A stretch of 64,000 bases of DNA from Vanessa cardui (GCF_905220365.1 NC_061135.1:13731501-13795500); one strand, 5' to 3'; positions 45,679-60,600 are shown, counted from the stretch's first letter. The notes: a model not told the origin generated them from the sequence alone. Translations and numbers: made by a program.

Positions 45679-48600
45679 GTAAGTATTATTTCATTATTAT
45701 TAGCACAATTATATCGAACAGATGCAATATACCAAGATCTGATTAAATCATCAAAAACATCAAAATGATTAAAATCAAAATTCTAAGTAAGAAAAATCTT
45801 AGCAATATAATTAATAGAATTTCTACAACGAGTTTTTGTTTTTGCATCTCAATAAGGGTACGGAGTTGGGCAAAGGCAATATCAGATAAACTGTTCGAAA
45901 ATGAGAAGCAGTTCGTGCGACGAGACATACTTTTAAAAGGCTTTGCCGATATAAAGTCCGAAGTCCGTAACGGAACAGCAATTGTGGAAAAAACTACAAA
46001 TATCTTGAACGAACTATTAGAACGACGTGGTAGAGCTGCCGAATCCATCATGCGAAAAGCTGAAGAACTGGCTGCAAATAAAGTTCCTCCTCCATCTGAT
46101 TACACCTTTATAAGGAGTGATGTAAGTAGCACTGTTTATAAACTATTTAAAAATTATCATAAAAGTAATTAACTTAAAAAAAAATCGACTTCAAATGCGT
46201 GAACACAAAAAAAATAATCGATCAAATTTGATTTATAATCGGCGAAGATATTGCGTATAAAAAAGTTCATCCCCAATTTTCCACCCTTGGGCGTTGTTTT
46301 TTTTATTATTGAATTTAAATGGGACCACCCTTGAGGTGTTATTACCTATACGGCGAAAAAAGATTTGTTCAAATCGAACAGAATACAGAAAAAAACATAC
46401 GGGTCGAATTGAGAACCTCCTCCTTTTTTTGAAGTCGGTTGAAAATAGAGAAACATTAAAGTTAGCTAAAATACATTCAGTTTAAAGAAGGGATATTATT
46501 CAATACAAGATTATACAGACGATACAAAGCGTGAAATTAATACTTGATGACTTCAAGGCAGGATATACTACATTCATATTATATAATTGTAAATATCTAA
46601 CATGACTGTATTTTAAAAATGTTGAAAAAGAGGAAATACTGAGTATCTTGTCGGATCTTCTCGGTAGAATCTACTTTCCGTCACCAGTTGTTACTTCACT
46701 TAATATAATTGTTAAATGACGATTCAAAAGTTCTTGTAAAAGCCTACTTGAATAAATTATATTTTGATTTTCATTTTAAGAAAGTAAATGCTAATGTCCT
46801 GTCGTTACAACAGAAATTCTTCGAAAAAAGAATAAAAATAATCAAAATCAAAATAAACTTTATTCATCATATCCATTCAAATAAGAACAACAATAAAAAA
46901 ACCCCACAAAAATAAAAATAAAATAAAACATTTTTACATACAAAAAACGACCATGATAACCAACGATTTCAACAATTCTAAAACCCTATCACAATACGTA
47001 TTATGAGAAACCTAATATTACTTAAGCAAAAAGTGTGTTTTAGGACATAGATGTCTTAAAACAAGAGGAGAAACAGGAGAAAGACTTGGAGCTTCCTTTG
47101 AATTGCAGCAGCCTGAACAAAGTGAAACTTACGAGTAGCGTACACTTTGACGCGAATGTATCTTTAGAGTACACCAGCGTGCACGTCGCTTTAGAAGTAT
47201 TTGAATGTGGTAAGAACGATCTCTCATTTACTTGTTTCGCGTGATAAATCTTTGTGCTATTATACAAAAGCATATTTTTGGAGAATAAATTATATTAAAT
47301 TGAGAACAATTCGTGAATCTTAACCGAAGATCAAGAATTATAATCTAGTGTCGAACTTCGAAGTTTATATGTTATTTTGTACTGATAAAAAAATATTACT
47401 TGCCGGAAGTCCCATTTTTTTCTATTAATTTCGAATGGTTATAGGTTTTTTTTTAATCATTTTTTTAAAAAATTTTAATGCTTATCACTAATATCTAATC
47501 TTTTTCTATATATTTACAAGCACATTCACAGAACAATTACCCCTATTTTATCATACATCCTATACAAACTCCTTAAGGATTTAGCCATTTATTTTTATGT
47601 AATGTAACATAGATTAACGAAAAGTTAAAGTATTATGACTTTTATATTCCTTACTTAAGAAATCATAGATTCTCCATACAAATTTTCAGTCCCTTTTCAC
47701 ACTCTTAATGCATAATTTTCATGATAAAAACTAAACTGTCTCCTTCCCCGGGACTCAAACTACCTCTTTATCATATTTAATCTAAATTTTTTCAGTAATC
47801 TAATCGCAAATAAGTTACATACAGTTACTTTGACATGTATAATACTGATAGGGATGTGTCTTTCTAGATCCTCGGGTTCTTGAACATGTACATTGGACAG
47901 AAGGACTATTGTCTACTTTTAGAGAAAATTACGCCCAAGATGCCACACTCGACTTCCAATACATGTGCAGTGCCAAGGGTTTCCTGAGACATTATCCTGG
48001 TATGATAACAATTTATTTGAATACTCTATCGAATATTATTTTAGGAAATTTCTCATAATTGCAAATCTTTTGTTACTCGCAATTTGCTTATCAGAAACAC
48101 GAATTTCTAATTAAAACATTGATAAAAATAATATGTTTTATATTTTAATCGAAATGCGAAGATAAAGTTCAATGAAATATATTCTAGCGGCCTTATGGCA
48201 AAATATGTACAAGCTGAAGACGGATGGCGAATATTTATACGACTGTCGACTTCGTCCGTGGTATGTGAGCGCTAGCGGCGCCCCTATAGACGTGCTGATA
48301 CTTCTCGACGCTTCTGGTTCCATGAACTCTTCCAACTTAGTCATAGCGGAACAGTTCACACTGGCACTGCTCAGCGCACTGACAGATGACGACCAGGTCA
48401 ATGTGCTTCGTTTCAATGTCGTGGTCGAATCTCCCATTCCATGCTTCAACGAAAAACTGGTACCAGTGAGTAAGCTGATGCTATCAAGTTAAGGAACTGA
48501 TTTTTTTTAAAAATATAGAATCGATAACAGCTGATAAAAGATAAGTTATGTTTTTTTAATGGAATTATTATTGCATCTGATTGATATTACTCGAAATATT

Positions 48601-51600
48601 AGACATATAAAAAAAGTTTCAAAAACTATACCTCATAATAGGAACCCAAACCTACAAACATGTAATTAGTATCTCACAGCGTCAATGGGCCGACAACCCT
48701 GCTATCTATAATTACACCGATTGACTCACCCACCCTTGAAACCAAAACGGTACGATACTAAGTATTGGTGCTTAAAGATAGACTAATTGAAAATTAGTTC
48801 AAAGGAAACAGTAGATATGGCAACCACTTTTTTTTTATTTTGAAGTGTTCTCTATAAATCTTTACAGATTTGAATCGGCGAAATTTTCATAACATAACAT
48901 AATTTCCAATGAATTATAATGTATTAGTTTTATAATAGAAGGTGGGTTATTAGCCCAGGCAACGAAGCTAAAATAAAAATGTTAAATACGAAAGTTTTGA
49001 AAATTGGTAACAATGTTCATTCTAGCTTATTATAGAATGTATCAAAAGTCCTGAACAATTGAAGCTCCGCCATCTTGATAAAAAGGTGCACTTTTATGGT
49101 TTTTGCTAAATAACACCTCAATTATGATATTTATTGAACAAATAGGTATTACAAAAGTTGCAGAACATTAAATTTCCGTTAAAAAAGTTCAATGCATTTT
49201 TCAGTCAAAATGTTCTCGAATAAATTGACGACAAAAAAAAGTTTCAAAACCGATTCTTCGCAAGATACAATCGCTGACGCTGGAGAAGGTTTTTTTTTTG
49301 GCCATGTACGGTGCAAGAACTGCAGAAAAATCTTTAAATAAACACAGATTTTATTGTATTATTGTTGTTATTATATTAGTTTCTGAAGAATTTGAATTCG
49401 TTTACTTGTTATGAATTACTCCTCCGACGACCTCCGTGGTCGAGTGGCGTGTACACCGGTTTTCATGGGTACGCCACTCTGAGGTCCCGGGTTCGATTCC
49501 CGGCCGAGTCGATGTAGATTACCATTAATTTTCTATGTTGTCTTGGGTCTGGGTGTTTGTGGTACCGTCGTTACTTCTGATTTCCATAACACAAGAGCTT
49601 CAGCTACTTACATTGGGATATATACAGAGTAATGTATGTGAAGTTGTCTCATATTTATTATTTATTATTATTATTACTTTTGTGTTTCTTCCATATTCAC
49701 AAGGCAAACCACGTGAACTCTGCGGCAATGATGGCCGCGCTGAAGTACCAGAAGGCGGTTAACGAAACGAAAATGGACAACGTCCTCACGTACTCGGTGC
49801 ACTTGCTGAATAAGCAGCGCAAGGCGAAAGACACGCCGACGTCCTGCCAACAAGCCATTGTCATGCTAACGGACAGCCTCTACGAGAACTATACTGAACT
49901 TATGCATCGAATCGACCCGGATGGCAGTATAAGGTACGCCTGTGAAGTTTTTGTAATATCTTTTTCGAAACATTATTATGATACTAAGGTTGTACCAAGT
50001 ACAGAATAAAATTAAATATATTTTTATATTTTAACGAGCTTATAAATCTTCAGATGATAAGAATAAGCTACAAAATTATAGAAAAACTATAATTGGATAT
50101 TGCTTGAGTGTATACATATGTGCAATTGATGATATCACAAGACAAGTCGAGAAAACAATTAAGACGACCTTTTTTTGCTTTAGGTAGAAAGGCAATGTTT
50201 TAAATAAGACATAATATAGACACATAAATATGACATACGTAGAAGTATTTCCCTATTTTTATGTGTAGTCCAATTAAAACTATTTAAGAGTTACATGTTA
50301 TATGAGATGGAGTTGAGATGGCTCAGTAGTTAGAACGCGTGCATCTTATCCGATGTTTGCGGATTTAAACCCAGGCAAGCACCACTGAATATTCATGTGC
50401 TTAAGTTGTTAAGTCTCATGCTCGGTGGTGAAGGAAAACATCGTGAGAAAACCTGCATCTGTCTAATTTAATATAAATTCTGCCACATGTGTATCCAAAA
50501 CCGTATCAAGCGTGGTGGAATATGTTCCAAACCTTCTCTTCAAAGGGAGAGGAGGCCCAGCGGTGGAGAATTTATAGGCCGTTGCTGTTGTTGTTTCAAC
50601 ATAATTAAACTCAAACTCAAATAACTTTATTCAATATAGAAGCATTACACTTTCTTATTGATGGTCAATTGAAACACTACCATCGGTTCGGAAAAGAAAA
50701 TTTGTGCTATCGATCATAAACTCATTAATTGTATAGTAACCTTTTGGACACAAGCGTTCCTTAATATTTTTTTTTAATTTTGCAACAGAGGCATTTTGAA
50801 CGCTTTCTGGGATCCTGTTGTAAAACCGTATACATTGCCCCACAAAGGAGTTACTGACTCTATGTAGTCGAGTGACAGGAGTAACTAGTTTGTGTTTGTT
50901 CCTTGTACCAATGCTATGAGAATCACATTTTCTCATGAAATCATTAATATTTTTTCGTACATACATAACATTGCAGAATATACATATATTGAGAAGCAAC
51001 AGTCAATATCTTGATTTCTTTAAATGTATTCCTTAACGATTCTTTAGCTCCTAGGTTATTGATTGCGCGAATAGCCCTCTTCTGTAGCACAAATATAGTA
51101 TGGATAGCGGCTGCGTTGCCCCACAGCATAATACCGTATGACATTATACTGTGAAAGTAACTGAAATATACTAAGCGAGCCGTATCAACATCGGTACATA
51201 ATCTAATTTTTTTGACCGCGAATGCCGCAGAACTCAGTCTACTCGCCAATCCGTTAATATGGGGGCCCCATTGCAACTTGGCATCAACAGCAAGGCCAAG
51301 AAACTCAGCAGAATCAATTGGATCCATAGATTCCCCGTTGATGAGTACATCGGCTTTTACATTATGTACATTTGGTGTACTAAAATTCACAATTTTTGTT
51401 TTATTATTATTTAGCCTAAGATTGTTTACGCTAAACCAATGTACTATATCAGCTATAGCATTGTTTACGTCGTCGTACTGTACCTGTTTTCTATTAATTT
51501 TAAAAACTAAGGAGGTATCATCAGCAAACAATACTATATCATGTTTGTTCCCAACAAGAAAGGGCAAGTCATTTATATATGTGAGAAACAGAAAAGGTCC

Positions 51601-54600
51601 AAGAATTGATCCCTGAGGGATCCATACCAACTGAGACCCCAGGAGACCTTTTTCCTTTAACGTCAACCAATGTAATAAAACATATCATCGATAATGGGAG
51701 GCATCACCTCCGGCAGGCTGTTCGTGCTGTGGCTGCACGACCGCTTCGGCGTGCGCGACAGCACGCGGCAGGCGGCGGGCGCGGCGGCGTGCGCGCGCGA
51801 CGGCTACTTCGCCGAGCTGGTGACGGACGCCGACGTGACGGAGCAGGTGCTCAGCATCCTGCGCGTGCTGGAGCGCCCGCTCGTGGCGCAGCGCGCGCGC
51901 CGCCTGCGCGTCTACAGCGACGTCTACGCCAACGTCGAGGTGCCGCCCGCCTACATATTCTACCATTACATTACAACACGTGCCTGATGCCATCTCTTTT
52001 GGAAAGATATTTTTGATGAATTATTTAACCACCTGGGTCACTTGTGTAGCGAAGATTTTTATGTGGTTGATATATGTATATTTTTATGGGCTGATATATG
52101 TATAGCACTAGTAGTCATCCGCGGCTTCGCTCGTTTTTTAGGATGTCGTTTGTCATGTGGTAGGCAAGTTCTTTCTTGGAGTTCAAGTTTGCATCATACC
52201 AAATTTCATTAAATTCTGTTCAGCGGTTTGGTCATGAAAGAGACACAGAAAGAGTTGCTTTCACATTTATAATATTAAAAGAGATTAAATACATGCAACA
52301 TTTTACTTAATCTATCCTTACGTCAAACATAGGTCGAGACAAAAAATGGGTGCATTGATATTGGAACATTATTCCATATATCTAACGTACGACCTTTTAA
52401 TTGAAATTATATTTATTTCAACTATAGCTTTCTTACAATATATAGTATATATATATAAGAAAGGAAACTTCAGTAAAGACTTTGAATTAAAAGGACCCAC
52501 GGAGGAGTGAATACTACTGGCAACAGAAAGAGAACGCCGAGCAAACCTTCCGATATGGAGAGTTACGGCGCAATAAGGACAAATTCCTCGCCACCGAGAA
52601 GTTGTACGGTGACTACATCCATATACGACAGCTGGTGAGTTTTGTTTATAGCAGTCATAATATTCCTAGGGAGTTGATCTCGGTGGTCTATTGGCTAGTT
52701 TAATTGCGAAATAGGCTATCAGTTAACAAAGGTGCCAACAAAGTGCCAAAGTGTAGGCAACCAGTGAATATAAAATTTTGTAAAATACATATATACACAA
52801 TACATTACAATAGGTAGAATTCTCTTAACATAATTTCTCTTAGATTGTGGGAGTATTCTATATGAATGGACTTAAAACTAAACATAAAAATTGGTCATAC
52901 TATGACCACAAGTAATTTGCTATATTCGCAATAATAACTATAATACTTGAGGGTACTCTCATTTAAACAGATTATCACCATTGATTCTGAACATTTAAAG
53001 TTACAGATCAGGTCGAGTAAGCATTCCACGTACTGCAAGATACCTATCATCTCATATTTCTATGTGTTTTCCTCTTTTTTTATGGTATAGGTTGGCGGAC
53101 AAGCATATGGACCACCTGATGGAAAGTGGTCACCATCACCCAATAGACAATGACGCTGTAAGAAATATTAACCATTCCTTACATCGTCAATGTGCCACCA
53201 ACCTTGGGAACTAAGATGTTATGTACCTTGTGCCTGTGGTTACACTGGCTCACTCACCCTTCAAACCGGAATTCAACAATACTGAGTACTGTTATTTGCC
53301 GGTAGAATAACTGATGAGTGGGTGGTACCTACCCAGACGGGCTTGCACAAAGCCCTACCACCAAGTAAAATCTTTATTGTCTATCTTGTTTGTTGATGTT
53401 GTTATTGTTCAAGGATACCTATGGCCACTATTACGAGGGTGAAGATGTGAACTACCGGCTGCAAATAAGCGTTTCAGTTCCCGTCTTTGATCACTCTACG
53501 TCAGAAGTGAGTAACCAGAGTATTGAGCAAAAAATCACTCGAACATTACATGTACTAAAATATTATTTAACTAATTTGTGTATTTATGTAATTTTTTTCA
53601 GAATATAACGAAAGTCCTGGAAGAGGTAAGTTTTAATGCGTGTGCATATAATTCTATCTATCAGATCACATTATTTCTTTCAGTCATAAGCAATATCTGT
53701 AAATTTTCTTACAAACGTAGATAAATAATAATATATCAAAAAATCACCTTTGAAAGATACATTTGACACACAAATTAAATTTCACGTGGTAGTAAGTACT
53801 TCAACTTACATTACATTATTAAAATAAATAATAAATTAAAAGTGTTTTTCGATTTAATATTTAAATTCAAATAATTTAATGTTTCCCAATGATTACGCAA
53901 ATTAATTAAAATACTATCAAATTTTGTGATTTAGTTTTAATTGGAGGAACCGTGACGTCACCACTTTCATTTACAATGAATAGTCATTTATTCAATAAAC
54001 TCTTCCAACTTGTTAAAAACGAATTTATCAATGAATGAATCAGTACATTTATCAGTATCTAATGTTTGATCAGCGTACGAGTGTTAGCTATTAATCATTA
54101 CAATTGACATCTTATCATTTAATGCGATACCAGGAAAAACAGAGGAATTCAACAAGAACGGTAATTATACACAAATGTTTACATTCGAGGCCTAAATATT
54201 TTAAGTATAATATAGAATTGCTAGCGATAAATTTATGAAAGACTTAAAATTAGAAAATACTGATACTCATATTGATAAAGACTAAGGAATGAGTACATAA
54301 GAGGAAGTTTGAAAGTGACACTGATAGCCGAGAAGTTAGGTGGAAGACGGCTGTCATGGTATGGGCATGTAATGCGGAGGAATGAGGAATATATTGTGAG
54401 GAAAGCCTTGAACATGAATGTGGATGGATTTAGAAAGAACGACCAAGAAAGCGATGAATGGATTGTGTGAAAGACGACATTGTTAGAAGGAATGTTACTT
54501 GTGAGATGACGTCTGACAGAGAGGTATGGAAGGAGAAGACATGCTGCGCCGACCCCAAATAAAATTGGGATAATTGCAGGAGGATTATACTGATACTCGT

Positions 54601-57600
54601 TTTTCTTGCAGTACCCAGTTAACAGATTGCTCGGAGTAGCGGGAGTCGACATACCCATAGATCACCTCAAGCTAATCCTACCTTACTACCTGGCGAGTAT
54701 TTTAATATCTATAGTAAACATTTAACGCGCTAGTCACAGGATGTACTAGTATTTTCTATCTACTAGTTAATTTTTTTTCTTTGCCAGCTGAAGACATCGA
54801 GGAAAGTAATAATAGGTATAACCCAGGGAATTTGGGGTAGGACACCTGCGATTTCCACAATAGATACCTATATCCTATCATACATGTATCTACATATCTA
54901 ATTAACTACATGAATGATCTACTTGTTATGTGTTAACAATTTCTTAGTATATAAAGAATTAAAAACGATATATAATATTTATAAAGACGGAAATTAATTT
55001 GATTTCTTTAAATTATTCGAACTCATGGCTGAACAAAATATATCAATTATTTAAAAAATTACCGATTTTATGTTGCTCTACATCTAAAAATCTCGACCTA
55101 CCCTCAATGACAATGTAAAAATCATGGCGTACATTTAATGGGAAAAAAATAATTTCATAAAAATAACTAAAATTTTATGAAAAAACCAGGATTGGCAATC
55201 CTGTACCAATATAGGCCGTATAGTTTACGATAGATTTGAACAAACCTCGTTTTTAAGACGAGATTTTAGTCTATAATGACGACTTCTTGACTCTTAATTG
55301 TCTTGGGATGTGTGTCAGATGTTATGCCTTAGTAGGTATTACACCGTGTACTTAGATGAGTAGTTATCAGTACTAGAGTGAGGGTCACCAATACACGGGT
55401 ATTTCCCCTTTGACCTTGAAAATAACTAAGTAACGAGAGGTAGGATTTGTTTTAAGTGCATCAAGATAAAACTGTTCTTATACTCATGTAAGTAATATAT
55501 CTGGCAATTAACATAAACAATTATTATTTGTGATTTAATCATAGATCTAACAACAAATCAAATCTAATTTAAACTAATATGTTTTTGTACAATGTTAATC
55601 TAAATATCAGTTCACAGTGTACGGTAGTTTCTGATTTAAACTGATTTTTATCAGCTTGGTATTATTAGGTGTAATAATAAAATTAACATCAGCCTATATG
55701 AACCTCAATATCATCATCAATCATAGCTCACCCTTATTCTGTTTATCAGCTATAGCTATATTAAATATCAATATACAGAGTCACGGTCAGGCGTGTCTAG
55801 AGATGTACAATGTTCCTCAAATAATTAGCAAAGTTGATGTATGTGAGAATGAGTAAGCCAGTGTAATTAAAAAACGCAATATGATTGGTAATACAATGGA
55901 AACATAATAAAGCTGGTTATATTAATTACTGTTATTTGTTAAACCAGTTAACATTTGAAAGTTCTTGACTTTCTTTTTTCCTTCCAATTGCTTTCGCTCT
56001 CCAGGAAAAGATATATCTACGTAGACAGAAATTTGTTGACGTCATATCTAAAAAATGTAATGTAACAAAAATCTGAACCAACTACGTAACAATATGTAAG
56101 TCGCTTATTTAAACATGTAAATAACTTATAGATAACATACATTTCTGATAATAGATAATGTATGACACGATATTGGGCATCAGAATTGTATTACAGAAAA
56201 TTATTAAGTGAATTTATATGCATTTGAATACTTATATGTTCTATGAAATTTGTTTTAAAGATTTAATCTATGCAGATAAATATCTCTTTTTTTAGCCGCC
56301 GCCTGTTTCCTGCTGTGTAACAACAGCCTTTAGGTCTTGTCGTTTATCAACCAAACAAATGTATCTGCAAGCTATCTTAAAAATACTTCAGCAAGGACGT
56401 TATCCCATATACGAAGAAAGCAAAAATTTACAATTAAATATTTAAAAAAGCTTCTACAACTTGTACACGCTTGTGAGACGTTCTACTTTTTCACTGTAAT
56501 TAAACAAAGTTTAAAGTGCATACGAGTAATTAATTACAAATGTTTAGTAATAAAATGCCAATACCAATTTAAAAATATACAGGTCAAGAATAATCTTTGT
56601 CCCGTAGCTAGCTAGCCATTTACAGGTTGTTAGTTTATATATTCAATTTTATTATTGTCATTTTTATATGAGCTAAAAAATAATTCAAAAGAAAAATTTA
56701 TAATCGATCTCCGTGGTCGAGTGGTGTGTACACCGGTTTTCAAGGGTACGCCACTCCGAGGTCCCGGGTTCGATTCCCGGCCGAGTCGATATAGATTTCA
56801 TTAGTTTTCTATCTTGTCTTGGGTCTGGGTGTTTGTGGTACCGTCGTTACTTCTGATTTTCCATAACACAAGTGCTTCAGCTACTTACCTTGGGATCAGA
56901 GTAATGTATGTGATGTTGTCTGATATTTATTTATTTATTATAATGTCCATTATTTTACTTATAGCTAGGTGCTGGGGGCTCGCTGTCCATCGTGGATCAT
57001 AGAGGCAACATCGTTATACACGAAAACGCCAAAGTCGTGGTGAGTAATACACAATACATTAAAATATGTATATTTTGATGTTCAGATTAACATGCACAAC
57101 AAGATAAAACACTTAATTTAAATGCAAACTTTATGCATGAATTAATGAGGCAATCAATTTAATTTAGTTAATTTAGGATAAAATCTGATTTAATTTGATC
57201 ACTAATAGATCACCAAACCTAACAGCTTCATTGAATACACCTCTAAGCACGACGTCTTGTAAAGTAGATGATAAATACAGTTCGTTTTCGTACTTTAAGA
57301 AGATGACTTTATACCGAAAAAGTGCAACAGTGCAAAAATACACAATGGAACTTTTCTCGTTCCATATGACATTCAATTAAGCTGACAAGGATAATCTTAC
57401 CCTAGTTGATAATCGACCATTTAAAATGATGCAATTTTTATTATATACACTATAATTAAAGTACATAAGTAAGTATCTCAGCGAGCCATGGAGCGGGCTA
57501 TGCTCGGCATTTCTCTACGTGATCGAATCAAAAACAAGGAGATCCGTAGGCGAACAGTCAGCGCGCTGAAGTGGCAATGGGCAGGGCACATTGATCGAAG

Positions 57601-60600
57601 GACTGATGGCCGATTTGGCAAAACAGTTCTCGAGTGGAGCCCACGTACCGGCAAGCGCAGCGTAGGGCGTCCCTCGCGAGATGGACCGACGATCTGGTCA
57701 AGTTCGCGGGGTATCGCTGGATGCAGGCCTGTACTCATCGGTCAAGGTGGAAATCATCCTATCTTCAGTAGTGGACGTCTTACGGCTAATATGATGATGA
57801 TGATGAGACGAGAGAAGATTGCGATAATTGATTGAAGCAAAACTCAACGAACTGTTGTTCGAATGATTTTGGTATTAATATGGTCCCCAGTTCTACAGAT
57901 ATTTGCCATATATTTAAGAAAAATAAGGTTGCACTCATTGATTAAAATACAAATACAATATAGTATTTAATTGACTCAATCAGTAATTCGTAATTTTCTG
58001 TAACAAATTTAATATAGTTAGCGCTCCAATGTTAAAAAATATCTAGAGACGCAACGCAAAGACTTTACAGAAGTTCACGGGATAATAAGTTTCGCCTACA
58101 GTGAAAGAACATAGAGGACGACTTACAATATTATTATATGTGCAAATGACAATTGTTTTTGACGATATATTGTGCCATACGGCAAGGTTCTTCCAGGCCC
58201 ATAGACCAATGGGATGGCAGGCCGGCTCACACAGAAACTTATCAAGACGGCTTTGTGTTCAATTGCGTACAAAATAGTTCGGGCTTTACTGAAGACTTTT
58301 AGATAAGAAAGATCCAAGAGTAATTCTCCTTTACTAACGTGACAAATTATTTTGGGAACAATCCCATCTTAGATTTTAAACTCAGGAACTCGAGACCTTT
58401 AACGACCATCAAACAGGAAGCGTCATCAAAACAAGCGATCTAAAAGTAAATGCCAAATTTGACGATCACGAAACAACAATACGGCGATCGCACGGAACTG
58501 TTCCGTGGAGGAAGTAGAGTAGTAAAACAAACAGTAAAAATAACTTATTTTATTATAGAACAAAACCAAGGCGTTCTTCACTTTATGTCCGGTCATTCAT
58601 TATTGTTAGTTTCTGTAATAAAAGATGTCGCGGATTACTAGCCATTTTTTGATAAATACCTTTGATACGTGAAATAAGATAAGACAATATTTCCTGTGTA
58701 CATGTTTGCTAAGGCGACAATAATTATCTAAAGAAAGTAAATAAGATAAAAATTAAATACTATTCCAAATTAAACTGCTTTAGCTTAGTGCACAAGTAGG
58801 CACACACACTTCGTACTTCACTGGTGCTGAGCTATTAAAATGCGTATTGTTATAATGGTTTATTGCTACGTACGCACCGGTAGAATATCTCTGAGACTTT
58901 CATTAAATGCAGACATTGATAGATTTATGTAGAAAAAGCAAACAAATGCCTTATGTCATCGTTTATATTAAACAGCTCTAATAGATATTACCAGAGGCGG
59001 CCATGGCCCAGCTACATTATAACAAGTCCAGCTTCGATGATGTTGTTTATTATAAGAAAATATATTTTGATATTGTGTAGAATTCTGGCAATCTGTAAGA
59101 GTACATAGACAATTTCATTATCTCAAAAATTCCCATTATAAGATTAATATTCAGATTCATAATAATTACAATTATCTTATCTGTAAATCATCAGTGGCAA
59201 AAAATTGATTTTGCTATTTGAATTTTTTGTAATACTCATGCTATTGTTTACAATATGAGCTACTTGATGTTTTTTTGGAGTAAATGTGCGAAATATTTGG
59301 TGTCATTGCCGCCCACACAAAATATAGTCCGCCAATTGCCCGCGAATTGAGCACTGAGCACGTTTTTATCTGCTTTATTTGTTTACATATTAAGTACTGA
59401 CGTGGGTGTCTCACAGACGGTGACAAAACATATATGAGCTTTATTTAAGTTACCCCCGCGCCCTTCTCTGTATCTTCGGGATGCAACGCAATGATTGATC
59501 AGTCGAGCTAGATTACAGCATATATTGTATTATCTATGAGTCGAGCGAAGTCACAATATTGTTGAAAACCCTCGAAGTCAGCCCAAAACATTCAACGACT
59601 CAAAATCTTTATGACTTGATCTATTTGACACCACGATGATTAACTTGCACAAAGAATAAAAATCCAAATATTTTTGAACTAAAACCCACCTATCGTGAAG
59701 AAATGAAAGCTTTCTTAAAAAGAGCGAAATAGTAGCTTTTTGATTAGTACCTAATAAATGTTAACCTCATACGAAAATGTTGTTGTTTTTTAATTTTCCT
59801 TAGTAAATGAATAATAAACGGATCATATTGCAATTAAATCATGTGAATTTTAGTGAATATTAAGAACCCATTTCGGTTTTTTAAATAACCGTCTGATAGA
59901 CGTCACGTCATCATTTATGATCTGACTAAACCACGTCAGTACTTAAAGGTTAATTCATTTCGTGCTTGACGCGAGGGAGGGTATCGTAAGGAAACGCAGG
60001 CACCGTTGAATGTATATTGACCATATGTGCATTGTGTAGCTCTAACAGTTTTCCTCGAAAGTAAATTAGCCTTTATTGCTGCAGTGTGTTATAGGGCTTT
60101 CAAAATTGTTGCCTGGATAATCGCTGTTGATTGAGATAACATTTTAGATATTACTATTTTTAATTTTCATAATCTTTTATTCCGCAAAATTAGCAGTGAT
60201 TTTATTATCTTACGTTATTGATAAAGTATTCAGTCATCATACTAATATTATTAAGACGTATATTTTGTTTATTTGTTTTTTCCGGATTTATGCAAAGCAG
60301 AGATCGTACGATCGATAAGACACTATCAATAATTTTTCGTTACTTATTTTCAAAACAAAGTATTAACTTTTGCTCTTCTTGGAACTTACACGATTTGTAG
60401 GTACATGCGTAATGTGACTTTCTACATATAATGAATCAAACTGTTTCGATCAAAGAAGGAAAAAGAGAGGTTGATAAAGTATGTACTTGATTTGACACTT
60501 ATTAAATTTTAATTAGAAAACTGTGTATGCGTAAACACGGGTAAACTTTCTTTTCTCTGCCTTTCATCCAAAGAGATGGATGAAGAAGAGTAATAGAAGT

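Larger units (their letters stand above)
46122..47043 (+). other. Intron 2 of alpha-2-delta
   Basis: It holds the MITE at 46183-46440 and LINE-tail pieces at 46616-46780 (+) and about 46835-46960 (-). The intron ends AGTGTGTTTTAG. Confidence 0.6.

Noticed and set aside
49431..49515. tRNA-gene-like sequence with good A and B boxes (also 56708-56790)
   Set aside because: Two near-identical copies continue into the same 150-bp unrelated body and T/A-rich tail, so these are SINE heads and not tRNA genes.
51606..52016. Open frames overlapping exon 7 on both strands
   Set aside because: Long frames are expected by chance in very G+C-rich DNA; only the plus frame fits alpha-2-delta and the splice phases.
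54788..54815. 28-nt exon-like segment in intron 11
   Set aside because: Not called as an exon because it would insert about nine residues where the family has none. It is kept only as an option under findings.
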